Notes: generated by a model not told the origin, from the letters alone. A DNA stretch of 64,000 nt from Symsagittifera roscoffensis (GCF_963678635.1 NC_087062.1:96151705-96215704); one strand, 5' to 3'; positions 1 to 12,539 are shown, counted from the stretch's first letter. Translations and numbers: made by a program.

Positions 1-3000
1 TAGGCCAATTGGACAATTTTTTAATAGAAAAATGACTAAAAAACAAACTAAGCAAAAAAAAATTAAATAATAAACATTTTTTCAATTCAATTTTTTCTGC
101 AGAAGATTTTGGTGGCTAAAACGGAGCCTGAAAACTTAGTTTTGTTTAAGTAAAGGTAGTTTCTGGAGTTTTTAGCGCAATTTTGGGAATCAAAAAGTTA
201 AAATTTCTAAATACTTTTGCAAAAAAAAGTTTAAAATTTTTCAAAATATATATATATTTTCTTTTTTCCATGTCATTTTTCTTCAAAAAATGTTTTTCAA
301 ATGACCTATAATACTATGAATCTCAAAAACGCCTAAATTCTATTTTTTGGTTGGGATTTTTTTTTCTTCACAAAATGCAGAAAAAATGACACAATTTGTA
401 TTAAAAAAAAAAAACAATTTTTTGAGAATGTGGTCCGAACATTCTGTGCTTCTTGCACAGTAACCAGCTATCCTTGTTTTTGAAATGTTTCTTGACCAAC
501 ATAATTTATGAAAGTTTTTGAAAATTCCGACTGCCCAATAACGTTGATTTACAAAACTGCTTAAATTATTTTGTAAAATGGACTTTTTCTTTAATTTGTC
601 CTGTCACAGGCTGTGTACAATACGAAGTGACAAAATTTGTCTGGAAATGGGTCAAAAACCAACCTGTTAGTCTCAAATTTAGGTTAAAGCATAACATATA
701 TTGCGCGTTTACTCTCCTAAATTGGCCAAATGAGCGTTTAAAAAATTCTCCATAATCTACAAAACTGGTCTCAGAGGAAAAATATTTTTAATTAGAGTTG
801 AAACATCACTAGCTTTTCGGTTAGAGTTAAAACATCACTAGCTTTTAACTGAAAAAATCAAATTCAGAAACCAAAATTGGTCAGAAGAAAAAACCACATC
901 GAGAACAAAAATTTGGTCAAATTCATCAAATTTTTTTTTGATTGGCGGTTTTTTTTGATGAAAGGTGACCCATTTTGGGAAAATTTATCAGACGGTAATG
1001 TTCTAGATAAGGTCAATATAATGTAATAAAGGGATCTGACGTAAGACTAAAATTTAGGCATTTTAGACAGACACAGAGAAGTAGGCCAATTGGACAATTT
1101 TTAATAGAAAAATGACTAAAAAACAAACTAAGCAAAAAAAATTAAATAATAAACACTTTTTTAATTCAAATTTTCCTGCAGAAGATTTTGGTCGCTAAAA
1201 CGGAGTCTGAACACTTAGTTTTGTTTAAGTAAAGGTAATTTCTGGAGTTTTTAGCGCAATTTTGGGAATCAAAACTTAAAAATTTCTAAATACTTTTGCA
1301 AAAAAAAATTAAAATTTTTCAAAATATAAATATTTTTACTTTTTTCCATGTAGTTTTTCTTCAAAAACTGTTTTTTAAATGACCTATAATACTATGAATC
1401 TCAAAAACGCCTAAATTCTATTTTTTCGTTCAGATTGTTTTTTCACAACATGCTGAAAAAATGACACAATTTGTATTTAAAAAAAAACAAATTTTTGAGA
1501 CTGTGGTCCGAACATTCTGTGCTTCTTGCACAGTAACCGGCTATACTTGTTTTTGGAATGTTTCTTGACAAAAATAATTTATGAAAGTTTTTGAAAATTC
1601 CGACTGCCCAATAACGTTGATTTACAAAACTGCTTAAATTATTTTTTAAAATGGACTTTTTCTTTAATTTGTCCTGTCACAGGCTGTGTACAATACGAAG
1701 TGACAATATTTGTCTGGAAACGTGTTGAAAACCAACCTGTTAGCCTCAACTTTAGGTTAAAGAATAACTTATATTGCGCGTTTACTCTCCTAAATTGGCC
1801 AATTGAGCGTTTAAAAAATTCTTCATAATCTACAAAACTGGTCTCAGAGGAAAATTATTTTTAATTAGAGTTGAAACATCACCAGTTTTTCGTTTAGAGT
1901 TGAAACACCACTAGCTTTTAATTGAAAAAATCAAATTCAGAAACCAAAATTTGTCAGAAGAAAAAACCACATTGAGAACAAAAATTTCGTCACATTCATC
2001 AAATTTTTTTTTGATTGACGTTTTTTTTGATGAAAGGTGACCCATTTTGGGAAACTGTATCAGAGGGTAATGTTCTAGATAAGGTCAATATGATGTAATA
2101 AAGGGATCTGACGTAAAACTAGAATTTAGGCATTTTAGACAGACACAGAGAAGTAGGCCAATTGGACAATTTTTTAATAGAAAAATGACTAAAAAACAAA
2201 CTAAGCAAAAAAAACTAAATAATAAACACTTTTTCAATTCAAATTTTTCTGCAGAAGATTTTGGTTGCTAAAACGGAGCCTAAAAACTTAGTTTTGTTTA
2301 AGTAAAGGTAGTTTCTAGAGTTTTTAGCGCAATTTTGGGAATCAAAAAGTTAAAATTTCTAAATACTTTTGCAAAAAAAAATTAAAATTTTTCAAAATAT
2401 ATATATATTTTCTTTTTTCCAAGTCATTTTTCTTCAAAAACTGGTTTTCAAATGACCTATAATACTATGAATCTCAAAACCGCCTAAATTCTATTTTTTC
2501 ATTGGGATTTTTTTTTCTTCACAACATGCAGAAAAAATGACACAATTTGTATTAAAAAAAAAAAAACAATTTTAGAGACTGTGGTCCGAAAATTCTGTGC
2601 TTCTTGCACTTAAACCGGCTATCCTTGTTTTTGAAATGTTTCTTGACGAAAATAATTTATGAAAGTTTTTGAAAATTCCGACTGCCCAATAACGTTGATT
2701 TACAAAACTGCTTAAATTATTTTGTAAAATGGACTTTTTCTTTAATTTGTCCTGTCACAGGCTGTGTACAATACGAAGTGACAATATTTGTCTGGAAATG
2801 TGTTGAAAACCAACCTGTTAGCCTCAAATATAGGTTAAAGGATAACATATATTGCGCGTTTACTCTCCTAAATTGGCCAAATGAGCGTTTAAAAAATTCT
2901 CCATAATCTACAAAACTGGTCTCAGAGGAAAAATATTTTTAATTAGAGTTGAAACATCACTAGTTTTTCAGTTAGAGTTAAAACATCACTAGTTTTTAAC

Positions 3001-4396
3001 TGAAAAAATCAAATTCAGAAACCAAAATTGAACAGAAGAAAAAACCACATCGAGAACAAAAATGTTGTCAAATTCATCAAAATTTTTTTTGATTGACGTT
3101 TTTTTTGATGAAAGGTGACCCATTTTGGGAAAATTTATCAGACGGTAATGTTCTAGACAAGGTCAACATGATTTAATAAAGGGAACTGACGTAAAACTAA
3201 ATTTTAGGCATTTTAGACAGACACAGAGAAGTAGGCCAATTGGACAATTTTTTAATAGAAAAATGACTAAAAAACAAACTAAGCAAAAAAAATTAAATAA
3301 TAAACACTTTTTCAATTCAAATTTTTCTGCAGAAGTTTCTGGTTGCTAAAACGGAGCCTGAAAACTTAGTTTTGTTTAAGTAAAGGTAATTTCTGGAGTT
3401 TTTAGCGCAATTTTGGTAATCAAAAACTTAAAATTTCTAAATACTTTTGCAAAAAAAAATTAAAATTTTTCAGAATATATATATTTTTTCTTTTTTCCAC
3501 GTAATTTTTCTTCAAAAACTGTTTTTTAAATGACCTATAATACTATGAATCTCAAAAACGCCTAAATTCTATTTTTTCGTTCAGATTTTTTTTTCTTCAC
3601 AACATGCTGAAAAAATGACACAATTTGTATTAAAAAAAAACAATTTTTTGAGACTGTGGTCCGAACATTCTGTGCTTCTTGCACAGTAACCGGCTATCCT
3701 TGTTTTTGAAATGTTTCTTGACCAAAATAATTTATGAAAGTTTTTGAAAATTCATACTGCCCAATAACGTTGATTTACAAAACTGCTCAAATTATTTTTT
3801 AAAATGGACTTTTTCTTTAATTTGTCCTGTTACAGGCTGTGTACAATACGAAGTGACAATATTTGTCTGGAAACGTGTTGAAAACCAACCTGTTAGTCTC
3901 AACTTCAGGTTAAAGGATAACATATATTGCGCGTTTACTCTCCTAAATTGGCCAATTGAGCGTTTAAAAAATTCTTCATAATCTACAAAACTGGTCTCAG
4001 AGGAAAAATATTTTTAATTACAGTTGAAACATCACTAGCTTTTCGGTTAGAGTTTAAACATCACTAGCTTTTAACTTAAAAAATCAAATTCAGAAACCAA
4101 AATTTGTCAGAAGAAAAAACCACATCGAGAACAAAAATTTCGTCAAATTCATCAAAATTCATTTTGGGAAAATTTATCAGACGGTAATGTTCTAGATAAG
4201 GTCAATATAATGTAATAAAGGGATCTGACGTAAGACTAAAATTTAGGCATTTTAGACAGACACAGAGAAGTAGGCCAATTGGACAATTTTTAATAGAAAA
4301 ATGACTAAAAAACAAACTAAGCAAAAAAAAATTAAATAATGAACACTTTTTCAATTCAAATTTTTCTGCAGAAGATTTTGGTTGCTAAAACGGAGC
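1..4396. repeat. 1.08-kb tandem repeat array (satellite-like)
   Basis: Units start with TAGGCCAATTGGACAATTTT at 1, 1082, 2153, 3232 and 4271, giving periods of 1081, 1071, 1079 and 1039 bp; the fourth has a short deletion near 4150. The fifth unit stops at about 4396. Units are nearly identical and have no ORF of note. The array lies in the RyR intron after exon 34 and is cut by the left edge, so its full copy number is unknown. Confidence 0.97.
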
Positions 4397-4446
4397 TAAA
4401 AACTCTTAAAAGTAATTTGACTGGCTTTAATTTAAGCATAATTAAG

Positions 4447-4735
4447 CTGATTTAAGCCTGCTCGCTCGTTTAATTCACTCGAAATAAGACGAAAACCCAA
4501 AAGTTTCAAAGCGGTTTTTCTCGGCACTGGAAATTTTTTTTTGAAATTTTTTTGAAATTTTGGTTCGAGTAACGACTAAAAGGGCTTTGACATGATATAT
4601 CATTCAACAGAGTCAATTTTGCGTGGAAAACAAAAAGAAAAACAAGAAAAAACTAAAACACACCCGAATACAAAGTTCCTCCCCATTTTTCAAATGGTTG
4701 GAACAAAAACTGAAACATAATCATAAAAAAATTGA
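4447..4735 (+). repeat. Dispersed AT-rich repeat, copy 1
   Basis: Resembles 60330-60580: both hold a cgaataacgact-like block, a tagatcattca-like block, and a stretch ending in tttcaa-a-gttggaa-aaaa-ctga. Similarity is moderate. It lies directly between the satellite array and exon 34. Confidence 0.45.
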
Positions 4736-4745
4736 GGCAACTCAC

Positions 4746-4878
4746 TGCGTCTGGAGTGGTCGTTGGCGATTGCGTTGTTGGACAGATCATGACAGCACTC
4801 TCCGACCAGGTTGGCCAAATCTATGAGTTCATTGGACAGCGCCACAGACGACAGATCCAGTGGATTCGGACGGAAGTT
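4746..4878 (-). CDS. RyR: RyR exon 34: start of RyR repeat 4
   Basis: Encodes NFRPNPLDLSSVALSNELID then LANLVGECCHDLSNNAIAND and HSRR. Matches [30 protein letters not shown]. Last exon found before the left edge; donor at 4744-4745, phase 1 out. The next exon must lie left of position 1, beyond the tandem array. Confidence 0.93.
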
Positions 4879-5397
4879 CTAATAAAAAATAACAGCAATT
4901 GAAAACCCTTGTTGAATTTTCATTGGAAAACTAAAATCTACCTGCGGCGCAAGACATTTGTCTTTTTGCAGCTAGGTTGGGTCTTTTTTGTCGTTAAAAG
5001 AGAGCTCGCAAAATCAGTTCGGTAAGCCTATGAAAAGGTTGCCAAATCATTCAAACCCCTTCGAAACCCTTTCATTCCCCGTTCCTCGCGTGGAAATGCT
5101 AGACCAGCCACGCGGCTGTTTACTAAGAAAACTTCACATTAAACTCAAAGTCCGAGTGCTTTGAAGCAAAACTTTTTCTGAAAATAAATTGATTATATGA
5201 AAAACAATGTTATTGATTTAAAATCATTAAAATATAATTGTTAGTTCAAAATACAAAAAATTGATCAAAACTAGATAAAATACAAAGAGTTGTTTTTATT
5301 CAAAGCTGTTGGTCGAGACATTTTTGAATAAAAAACACCTATTATCGCATTTTCAAAAAAACTGTGAGTTTCTTTTTAGATTAAAAAAAAAACTTAC

Positions 5398-5694
5398 TGC
5401 AATGGAAGGCGGCGCGACCACTTGTGCTTGTTGATTTCCGGAAGTGTTTGTAGACGCTTTCCTCCCCCTAATTCCCCCTCCGATAGTCCCAGTGTTCCCC
5501 TGGGGAACATCAGTGTTGGGGTTGAACTTCTTATCGATTTGGAACCCCAATGAGAGTACAATTCGCAACTTCTGTCGAATTTTATTCTTGTAGTCTTCAA
5601 TGTCGGCGTCGTGTAACAGCTTGTATGGCTTCAGATTGGACAACTTTTTATTGTCGTCGTCATATTTCATGCCGTAAGTCCAACCGTCGTCCAG
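5398..5694 (-). CDS. RyR: RyR exon 33: RyR repeat 3
   Basis: Starts LDDGWTYGMKYDDDNKKLSN then LKPYKLLHDADIEDYKNKIR and QKLRIVLSLGFQIDK, followed by a Gly/Thr/Gln linker. Matches NWSYGE--DEELKTHP-LRPYK-----D---Y--PI-ESLK---. This is the segment that in vertebrates carries a phosphorylation hot spot; no claim is made for this species. Confidence 0.96.
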
Positions 5695-5991
5695 CTGTTA
5701 ATATTTCTTGATTTTTTTCAATGTTTATATTTTTATAACTCTTATGAGCCATGAACAGCTTCATCATAAAATAATTTTAAGTAAAAAATTTCAATTTAAA
5801 GTTAAATTCGCGACTAACTTTGGTCATTTAACTTCTGTAATTAACAAATGAAGACACGTGTAACCCTTCGAAGCCAATTTAAATTTTTTTTCAGAAGCAA
5901 CTTCCACTTATAAAACCTTTACAAAGATGACAAACCAAAAAGTCATTTGATCTTTGCAAAATTTTTGAAAAAAAAAAAAACAATTGCTAAC

Positions 5992-6387
5992 CAATTCTTT
6001 GGACCATTCATCGTGTACTTGCTCCGCATACTTTGCTGTGAAGTCCGCCAAGTCCTTGTTCAAGTTAATCGACTCAAAGTTTGTGGTGCGAGGGATATAT
6101 TGGCCGGTTCTCGGATCCACCGAGCTCTTCATGCGCGACTTAATCGACAAAGTGGCCCCACTTTTGTTCAGATAATCTGGGGGAATTGTGCCGACGAGGG
6201 ACAGAAGAGCGGGCATTGCTTTTTCGATTGTTTCTATTTTGCCGTTTTTGATGAGGGCGTCGAAGAATGTCTCAAACATGCGCAAGAGAACACTTCGCTC
6301 CTCGTCGGATACCATTCCGTAAGTGGCCGAGACACTTTCAACCCCGGAGTAGTAGTCTTTGTTGTGTTGTAGAAAGATACTCAGAGC
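5992..6387 (-). CDS. RyR: RyR exon 32: solenoid into RyR repeat 3
   Basis: Starts ALSIFLQHNKDYYSGVESVS then ATYGMVSDEERSVLLRMFET, ALLSLVGTIPPDYLNKSGAT, and ends LADFTAKYAEQVHDEWSKEL. GALPPDYVD and the KFAEYTHEKWAFDK-like end introduce RyR repeat 3. Phase 0 at both ends. Confidence 0.97.
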
Positions 6388-7239
6388 CTAAAACAGGCTC
6401 AAATGGAATCGTATTCATTAAAAATTTAACGCCATTGAGTTTCGGAAAACCTACAAGATGTAGTTTTGTTTTCTGATTAAGGCTGCAAACGGTACAACAA
6501 GTTGACATAGAAAAATCTTTTTTAAACTTTTTTTAAACTATAGTGTTCTACTTTTCATAGCATAGAAGTTTCAACCGTCCGCTTTTTATTTTCACATTCG
6601 CATACAATTTCACATTTGCATCTTTTTATCAAGTTTTATAGTTTATTCGGATTATCAATAATCAAAGAATTTTGTTACCAAGCAGCATATACAGTATGAT
6701 TCAGATTAACAAAAAAACTAAAAAAATTGTAAATTTAATTATTAAACTGATGAAAACAAAAGTTTCTTAAAGTTAACCTTTCAAACTTACAGGCCTCTTA
6801 TATAGCCTTACAAAATTTAAGAAAAGTAATCCACGAAAACTTGTGCATATAAAAACATAATTACGTGTACGATTGCTAAAAAATGACATTTTTTACTTCA
6901 TAAAATACCAATTTGCTTATATTCGAACCCATTTTTTTTCTCATCACTTTTTAATGTCAACTCAATTTAAGAACAACACATTTAAACTGACTATTTGAGA
7001 AAAAAGGAAGAACTTTGTATTCGAGTGTGGTTTAGTTTTTTTTTGCTTTCCACCTAGAATCAGCTACCACAAATAATCATCGGAATGAGTCGAGTGATAT
7101 ATCAAAGCCTTTTTATTCGTGATTAAATCCATTTCATTAGTGATTGGAACAAAGTTGAAAAACCGGGTCGACAAAAAACCGGTTTGTAATTTTTGATTTT
7201 TGGTCTAATTATGAGCTAATGAGGTAAGCGTGCAGACTT

Positions 7240-7345
7240 GCAAAAGCTTAATTCAGCTTGAATGAAGCCGTGAAAACTTAGTTTTACTCAAATGAAGTTA
7301 GTTTTGGAGTTTTTAGCGCCATTTAGGAACCAAAAAATTTCAAAA
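7240..7345 (+). repeat. Diverged fragment of the 1.08-kb satellite unit
   Basis: Contains aaaacttagtttt, ggagtttttagcgc and atttaggaacca in the same order and spacing as satellite positions about 128-195. A lone diverged fragment 3 kb from the array shows that the repeat family is also dispersed. Confidence 0.6.
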
Positions 7346-8774
7346 CAAATTCAAAAACTTCCACACGAATACAATTTTAAACTTGACTGAAATTATCGAT
7401 GTTGTAATCAAGCTCTGCATAAAATTTTACTGAGCCTACTTTCACTTGAACTAAACAGGCCATAACTACTTCACTGCTATAACCAATGATGATGAACAAA
7501 TAATGAAAAAGTCTTAGACGAACTCGTCTTGGAAAAATTCTATAAAACTCCGTTTTGCAATCCAAACGACGACTAAAAGGTCGTAATTTATTTTACTTTT
7601 GATTGAAGACTATTTTTTTGAGTTTTAATAAGTGTTTGGAAAAATTTGCGGCTAGATCATAGTTTCTTCAAACATCCTCATCATTGCTGAAAAAAAACGA
7701 AAAAAAAAATTGCTTTTCAGAAACCGACCACCTCTTAATCCGTGTTGATCATACAATTCTACACAAAACATATGCAACTTCTTACACTGAGTGCATGGAA
7801 AAAAATGTTTAACATACAATTTCTACTCTGCTTTGTATAAAAAGAAGTTTTCACCCTGCTGCAAAAAAAAATCTGAAAAAGTTCAAACTTCAAGAAAAAA
7901 CTTTGGTCCATGTGAACATCTCCCCCTTAAAATCAAATGGCAAGTAAAAGACGAATGCTTTATGCTAAAAGTTGGTTGCCTGAAGAATACAACTTTTTAA
8001 AAAGGGAACTTTTCCTCCTATGTTGATTTGAAAGGAACACTGTTAACTTGGTCCAAAAGTTTTTTGTTTATAGCACAGGCTGATTTTTTCATACAAAACA
8101 ATAGCTAAAAAAATTATTTAGGAACCCAGTTTTCAGACTTCAAGTTTTTTATATTGTATGAGTTTCTTCGATTTGTCAAAATAAATTGGCCGACAATTTT
8201 TGCAAGTAAATATTTTGACAAAAAATTATCGAGCCAAATAAAAAAATTAAGGTTTCATTCATTGTTCTGCGTGAATTATAAATTATTATCTCATACAATT
8301 ACAATTCAAATGCAAACATCTGTGAGATTACCTCCCCTCAACCAAAGAGATTTCTTGTCTGTGAAAACCTTTGGTTATTGCATGTTCGGATAAAACACAT
8401 AAACATTTAGCAAAACTCGAGAAAAATTAACGTTTGATTTATGAAAAGTTGCTCATCACATAATTTCGATATATGAAAAAACGCTTATGGCAGATTTCTG
8501 TACGTATGGACTTGTATGAAATTATATGATAAGCATTTTTCCATAAATGGAAACGGTAAATTAATTATTTTAAGTTAAACGACAGTGTGAATTTTTGTCT
8601 GCCCTCGGAAATTGTGATTTTTGGTGACGTGAAGACATTTCAGAGTCCTAGATAATCTTGCAAAGTAAGGCTACTTTTTTTAATAAAAGATTTTGTTTCA
8701 AATCGGTAAATCTTAAAATTGGCGTGTTTTCTGCAAGTGCTTCTTTGAAAGTCTGACGAGAAAACCGAAAATTT

Positions 8775-8865
8775 GCTCCCGTGCAGGCTAGATCTGCCGA
8801 CATCCGCATAGCTATTTCTGTTTAAAAGTACGGTGCTCTAACCGACTGAGCTGAGAGAGTTGCAA
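8775..8865 (-). repeat. tRNA-derived SINE head
   Basis: On the minus strand it reads CTCAGTCGGTTAGAGCACC (A-box region of a tRNA), then a diverged B-box part and the tail CGGGAGCAAAT. Shares the CAGTCGGTTAGAGC core and the CCTGC-CGGGAGCA tail with 12296-12380. Not an intact tRNA. Confidence 0.6.
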
Positions 8866-9084
8866 ATTTACGCCTTTTTCCATTGATTTGTTTACTGACC
8901 TTTCAGGCTTTTGACCTATATTTTGCTTTGCGTTTACTTTTGTGGAATTGTTTGATTGATTCTCTAAGAACCCCTAATGCCAAAAAAAATTTTGGCAGCG
9001 TAATTTTGCGAGTTGCTCTCAAAACATATAAAAAAAACGAAGTAGTTAGAGAAAAACTTAGGTGAGTTTTTGGATAGACACTGT

Positions 9085-9150
9085 CAATGCTGCCTATAAA
9101 CTTGTTGCTTGTACCACTGACTGGACTACCCGAGAGCTCTATTTTGATAC
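9085..9150 (-). repeat. tRNA-like SINE fragment
   Basis: Minus strand reads CTCTCGGGTAGTCCAGTCAGTGG, an A-box-like head related to the other tRNA-like pieces. No B box is recognisable, so it is only a fragment. Confidence 0.4.
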
Positions 9151-9674
9151 ATAACTACGGAAAACTAATAGATTACAGGCCGGGTTTGCTTTGCTGTCTT
9201 TTGAATGCCTGTCGAGACATTTTATTAAATCAGAAATATGATTTACTGACTTAGCGATAAAATATATTTGTGGCTTTTTTTCTTTTTCACTTTTCCCCCA
9301 CCTGCGAATTTTTACAAATAATATGTTTATTATTATTGTCTGGTTGGTATGAAAATTGACATACTGTCTAATTAAGCCATGACAAGCTTTTTCATGCAAC
9401 ATACTTAACCTTGTAAAAACACTCACAACACCATAAAATTGATAACCATGCAAAGTGGGTTGGACGAGTCCTAGTTTTATTTGAAACTTTCAGATTAAGA
9501 AGTAGCATTTTTTTCCAGCTGCTCTCTTTTCATCATTTTTTTTAGTTTTTCACGGATTTCCAAGTTTGAGCGCCGAAGCATTGCCAAAGTCATTATGAAT
9601 TATGGCAACTTCATGCGCTGCGTTCTAATTTCCTATTGATGATGAGAAATTGAAGTCTAAATGTGTCAACATAC

Positions 9675-9989
9675 CTCGTAAACAACCTCGTTATACGGTT
9701 CCAAGTCGGCTAGATGTTGCGACAACGTAAGCAGAAAATTGTGAATAGTCTGAGGCCTGACATACTGAATCACGGTGGAGAAAAAAGAGTTCACGATGCC
9801 CCTCTGAGCATTGGACAGAGTTCTGCATCTGTAGAATCTGTAGATGGTTATCAGCAGGGTTTCGACAAGGTTAGAGGAGGACTCGCCGGCCCCTTCGAAC
9901 AGTCGTGCGTTGCGAGTGAGTAGCGGTAGTACTGTCTGGCAGATGTACCGGTTGAGAGCCACTGAGAAGTCCGCACCCGCAACTGAGGG
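9675..9989 (-). CDS. RyR: RyR exon 31: helical solenoid
   Basis: Encodes PSVAGADFSVALNRYICQTV then LPLLTRNARLFEGAGESSSN, TIYRFYRCRTLSNAQRGIVN and QYVRPQTIHNFLLTLSQHLA. ALNRYLC-AVLPLIT, YRLS-GRSLTKAQRD and -YIRP are the conserved counterparts. Phase 0 at both ends. Confidence 0.97.
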
Positions 9990-10400
9990 CTGAAAATAAT
10001 TTGCGCCCATTGTTGAAAACAATTTTCTCTTATTTTATTATGAAAAACCCTATGGCGCCGTTTAGAACAGTCGCATTGATTTATCGCGATATGTTTTCTC
10101 AACAACTCGGGTAGAAAAATTTTTCAATTTAAACAAAATTTTTATTTAAAACTATCAAAGTTGGAAAATTTTGTTCCAAGCTCAGTTGCAACACAGAAAA
10201 ATTTGAGTGAACAATGTCTTTGTTGCGTTATCTAGTCTTGACATCGGATGAGAATCCAAACTTTGTTTCAGACATCAAAATTAGATTTACTGTGTGCAAA
10301 AAAAAACAAAGATACGGGTGTCTGATAGCTATTTTTGCTCTTCAGCCAAATGAGTATTGACTGAAATTGTTTTGGCTCGCTGCCTTTTGTTCACACTAAC

Positions 10401-10629
10401 CGTATCTAGAATGACAGCAGTTCTCAGGTCAGGCAAAAATCCGATTGAGATGAGTTGTTCTAGTGTCTCCGCCTCGCTTATTCCATACACTCTGTCCCAG
10501 AAGCGCACAATGGATGCCTTGTGGTGGGGCTTCAGGGGCCCTGCCCACGTCTTGCTGTTGCGCGCCTCGTCAGCCGCTTGTGATGACTCAGCGGGGGGAT
10601 CTTGGTGAAGAGTTTCCATGGAAGGAAGA
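10401..10629 (-). CDS. RyR: RyR exon 30: helical solenoid
   Basis: Encodes LPSMETLHQDPPAESSQ, then KPHHKASIVRFWDRVYGISE and LISIGFLPDLRTAVILDT. PDHKASMVLFLDRVYGI and VGFLPDMRAA--LDT are the conserved counterparts. Phase 2 in, phase 0 out. Confidence 0.96.
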
Positions 10630-10848
10630 CTGAAAACATTTCTTATATTCAGACTTCTATGCGCTATTGAAATGATATGCTTTAGTATATTGCACTTTCT
10701 ATGTCGACACCATGTTAGTTGATCACAAAATTTTTTTGGCGATGAAACTTTTATCATGAAAAATTCTATGATTGTCTTTTCTAACTCAAACCAGTTTTTA
10801 TTTTGCCATAAATTCACCTTCAGCCAGTGGCTTTTTCTAATTTTATAC

Positions 10849-11094
10849 CTGAAGTTCATGCCCAAGATTCCTTTCAAGTCTTCCATGGGGACCAGGCTCT
10901 GCAGAATAGCCCTCACCCTCTGAGTTTCTCCTCCTCCGCCTCCCCCTCCCCCGTTCTGATCAGCCCCACCACTTGCCCCACTGCCTGTCTTCTCTGTGTG
11001 GTGTTCGGCGGGCGAGCAACACCCCAGCAGATTGATCAACGCCGCGTAAAAGTCGAGAACTGCGTCGCCAATTTGCACGTCGTCCGGAGTCGGT
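10849..11094 (-). CDS. RyR: RyR exon 29: solenoid with polyglycine loop
   Basis: Encodes PTPDDVQIGDAVLDFYAALI then NLLGCCSPAEHHTEKTG, an Asn/Gly loop with eight consecutive Gly, and RVRAILQSLVPMEDLKGILG. AI-SFYAALIDLLGRCAPE and RIRAILRSLVPLDDLVGI are the conserved counterparts. Phase 2 in and out. Confidence 0.96.
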
Positions 11095-11271
11095 CTAAAA
11101 GCGTTTCTTCCAAACTCGTCTTTTGTTCCAAATACGAAGAAAAACCATAAAAAGTTGACGTGAGAGAAATTAGAAAACTGTAAAACATCAATCGCCATTC
11201 GCGTAGCCTCCGATTACAATTGCCTTCGCTTAGAAAAAAATTCAAATTAGTCTACATTTCAAATTATTTAC

Positions 11272-11627
11272 TCTAAATTAATGATGATAGCCGAATGAGG
11301 TCCTGACTTGAACGAAATCTGATCCTTCCGCATCGAGAGGGTATCTCCCGCTCCCCGGTCTCCCGAGGAGCTGAACACTATCAGGGATCGGTCGTCGGTC
11401 CAACTGACTGAACTGGGGTCATCGTGACCAATCACCGACTCCGTTCCCACTTCTCGTTCATCGCCCGATTTTCCCTCGGAGCCACCCGACATTGGAGGTG
11501 GAAACAGAACTGTGTTGTGAGCTTTTTGCAATTCAATTGCTTCACCGACGGCTTCTAGAAGTCCTTTGCCGCCAGCGCGCAGAGCGGGTCCAAGACACTC
11601 CGGTCGTCGAACAAGCATTCTCACAAT
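11272..11627 (-). CDS. RyR: RyR exon 28: helical solenoid
   Basis: Starts IVRMLVRRPECLGPALRAGG then KGLLEAVGEAIELQK, a long Gly/Ser/Asp-rich loop and [35 protein letters not shown] is the conserved counterpart. The loop probably replaces a shorter vertebrate one. Phase 0 in, phase 2 out. Confidence 0.95.
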
Positions 11628-11856
11628 CTAGATTTAGAAGACAATAAATGAAAATTAGAGTTTTTCCAATGATCTTGAATAGCATTATCAAAACCAAGAT
11701 TTAATTTTTTCTGTAAACATCGAGGAAAGTTTACACAGAGGGAAGTTGAAAATAATGCAATATCAAAAAACCTTCTTACCATTTTTATGGATGTCATTTT
11801 TAAATGTACTCGTACAAATTTATGAATATGCATTCGGTAACAAAGCGATTTTCTAC

Positions 11857-12125
11857 CTGGAACGCATTTTGCTCCACGCTTTCACCCGAAACCCAAACAG
11901 TAGTTTTGAGGAACTCCAACAACCTCTCGCCCACCACCGGATCCCAGCCGATATCTGCCACACCCCTGGATAGAAGGGTGGGATTGCTAGCCAGACCACA
12001 ATCACACAGACATTTGATCACGCTCTCGAGGTGATGTTGTCGCAGTGCCAGAGCTAGCTCCTCGTTGTTTTTGATGGAAGCGGCCGCCACGTCCAGAGGA
12101 GTAGAACCTCGGAGGCTGGGATATG
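11857..12125 (-). CDS. RyR: RyR exon 27: helical solenoid
   Basis: Starts [20 protein letters not shown] then [40 protein letters not shown] and [33 protein letters not shown] and DIGWNP--GERYL-FLR are diagnostic. It joins exon 26 in phase (G + CA) across the 20.9-kb intron, so the huge intron is real in this sequence. Confidence 0.97.
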
Positions 12126-12295
12126 CTGGAACAAGAAAAAAAATATTTTGGCGTTTTTAATAGATTAGCATCATCATTATTTTCAGAGTAAGGCAAATAA
12201 TTTTTCAAGCTATATCGGTATAAAAATTGGCGTTTTTTTTCTATCTTAATGAAGAAACAAAAATATTTAGAACATTATAAATAAACGTTCCTGCG

Positions 12296-12380
12296 CTATC
12301 GTAGTTCAGTCGGTTAGAGCGCCGTACATATACTGCTGTCGGGAGTTCGAACCTGCCCGAGAGCAGATACTTTTTCGACA
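12296..12380 (+). repeat. tRNA-derived SINE with A and B boxes
   Basis: GTAGTTCAGTCGGTTAGAGC (A-box arm) is followed by GGGAGTTCGAACCTGCCC (T arm and B box), CGAGAGCAGATA and a T-rich tract. The acceptor stem does not pair well, so a SINE or tRNA pseudogene is more likely than a working tRNA. Lies in the 20.9-kb intron. Confidence 0.65.
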
Positions 12381-12539
12381 TTTTTTGTTGTAATTTTTTG
12401 TCTTTTCCAAAAAAAATTTTGGGTGGGCTATAACTAATTTTTACTGAATTTTGCAATTAATTTAGCAAATTTCAGTTTGAGTTGCTTAGCGTACATATAA
12501 ACGAAAAAATAGGAATCGGAAATCGGAAATCTTCTTTGA

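Larger units (their letters stand above)
6388..9674. other. RyR intron 31, 3.3 kb, no gene seen
   Basis: Intron between exons 31 and 32. It is AT-rich with no convincing coding sequence. It holds a fragment of the 1.08-kb satellite unit (about 7240-7345) and two tRNA-like SINE pieces (8775-8865, 9085-9150). Confidence 0.8.

Noticed and set aside
4623-4826. 67-codon plus ORF
   Set aside because: Antisense to RyR exon 34 and the A-rich repeat before it.
9139-9453. 104-codon minus ORF
   Set aside because: No RyR similarity, overlaps SINE fragment, and exons 31 and 32 join in phase without it.
10329-11198. Continuous 289-codon minus ORF spanning RyR exons 29 and 30
   Set aside because: It reads through an intron; phase-consistent GT-AG sites at 10629/10849 and RyR homology support splicing.
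12241-12456. 71-codon ORF and a possible functional tRNA at 12298-12371
   Set aside because: The ORF is a translated tRNA-like repeat; the tRNA lacks a good acceptor stem and has diverged copies nearby, so it is a SINE piece.
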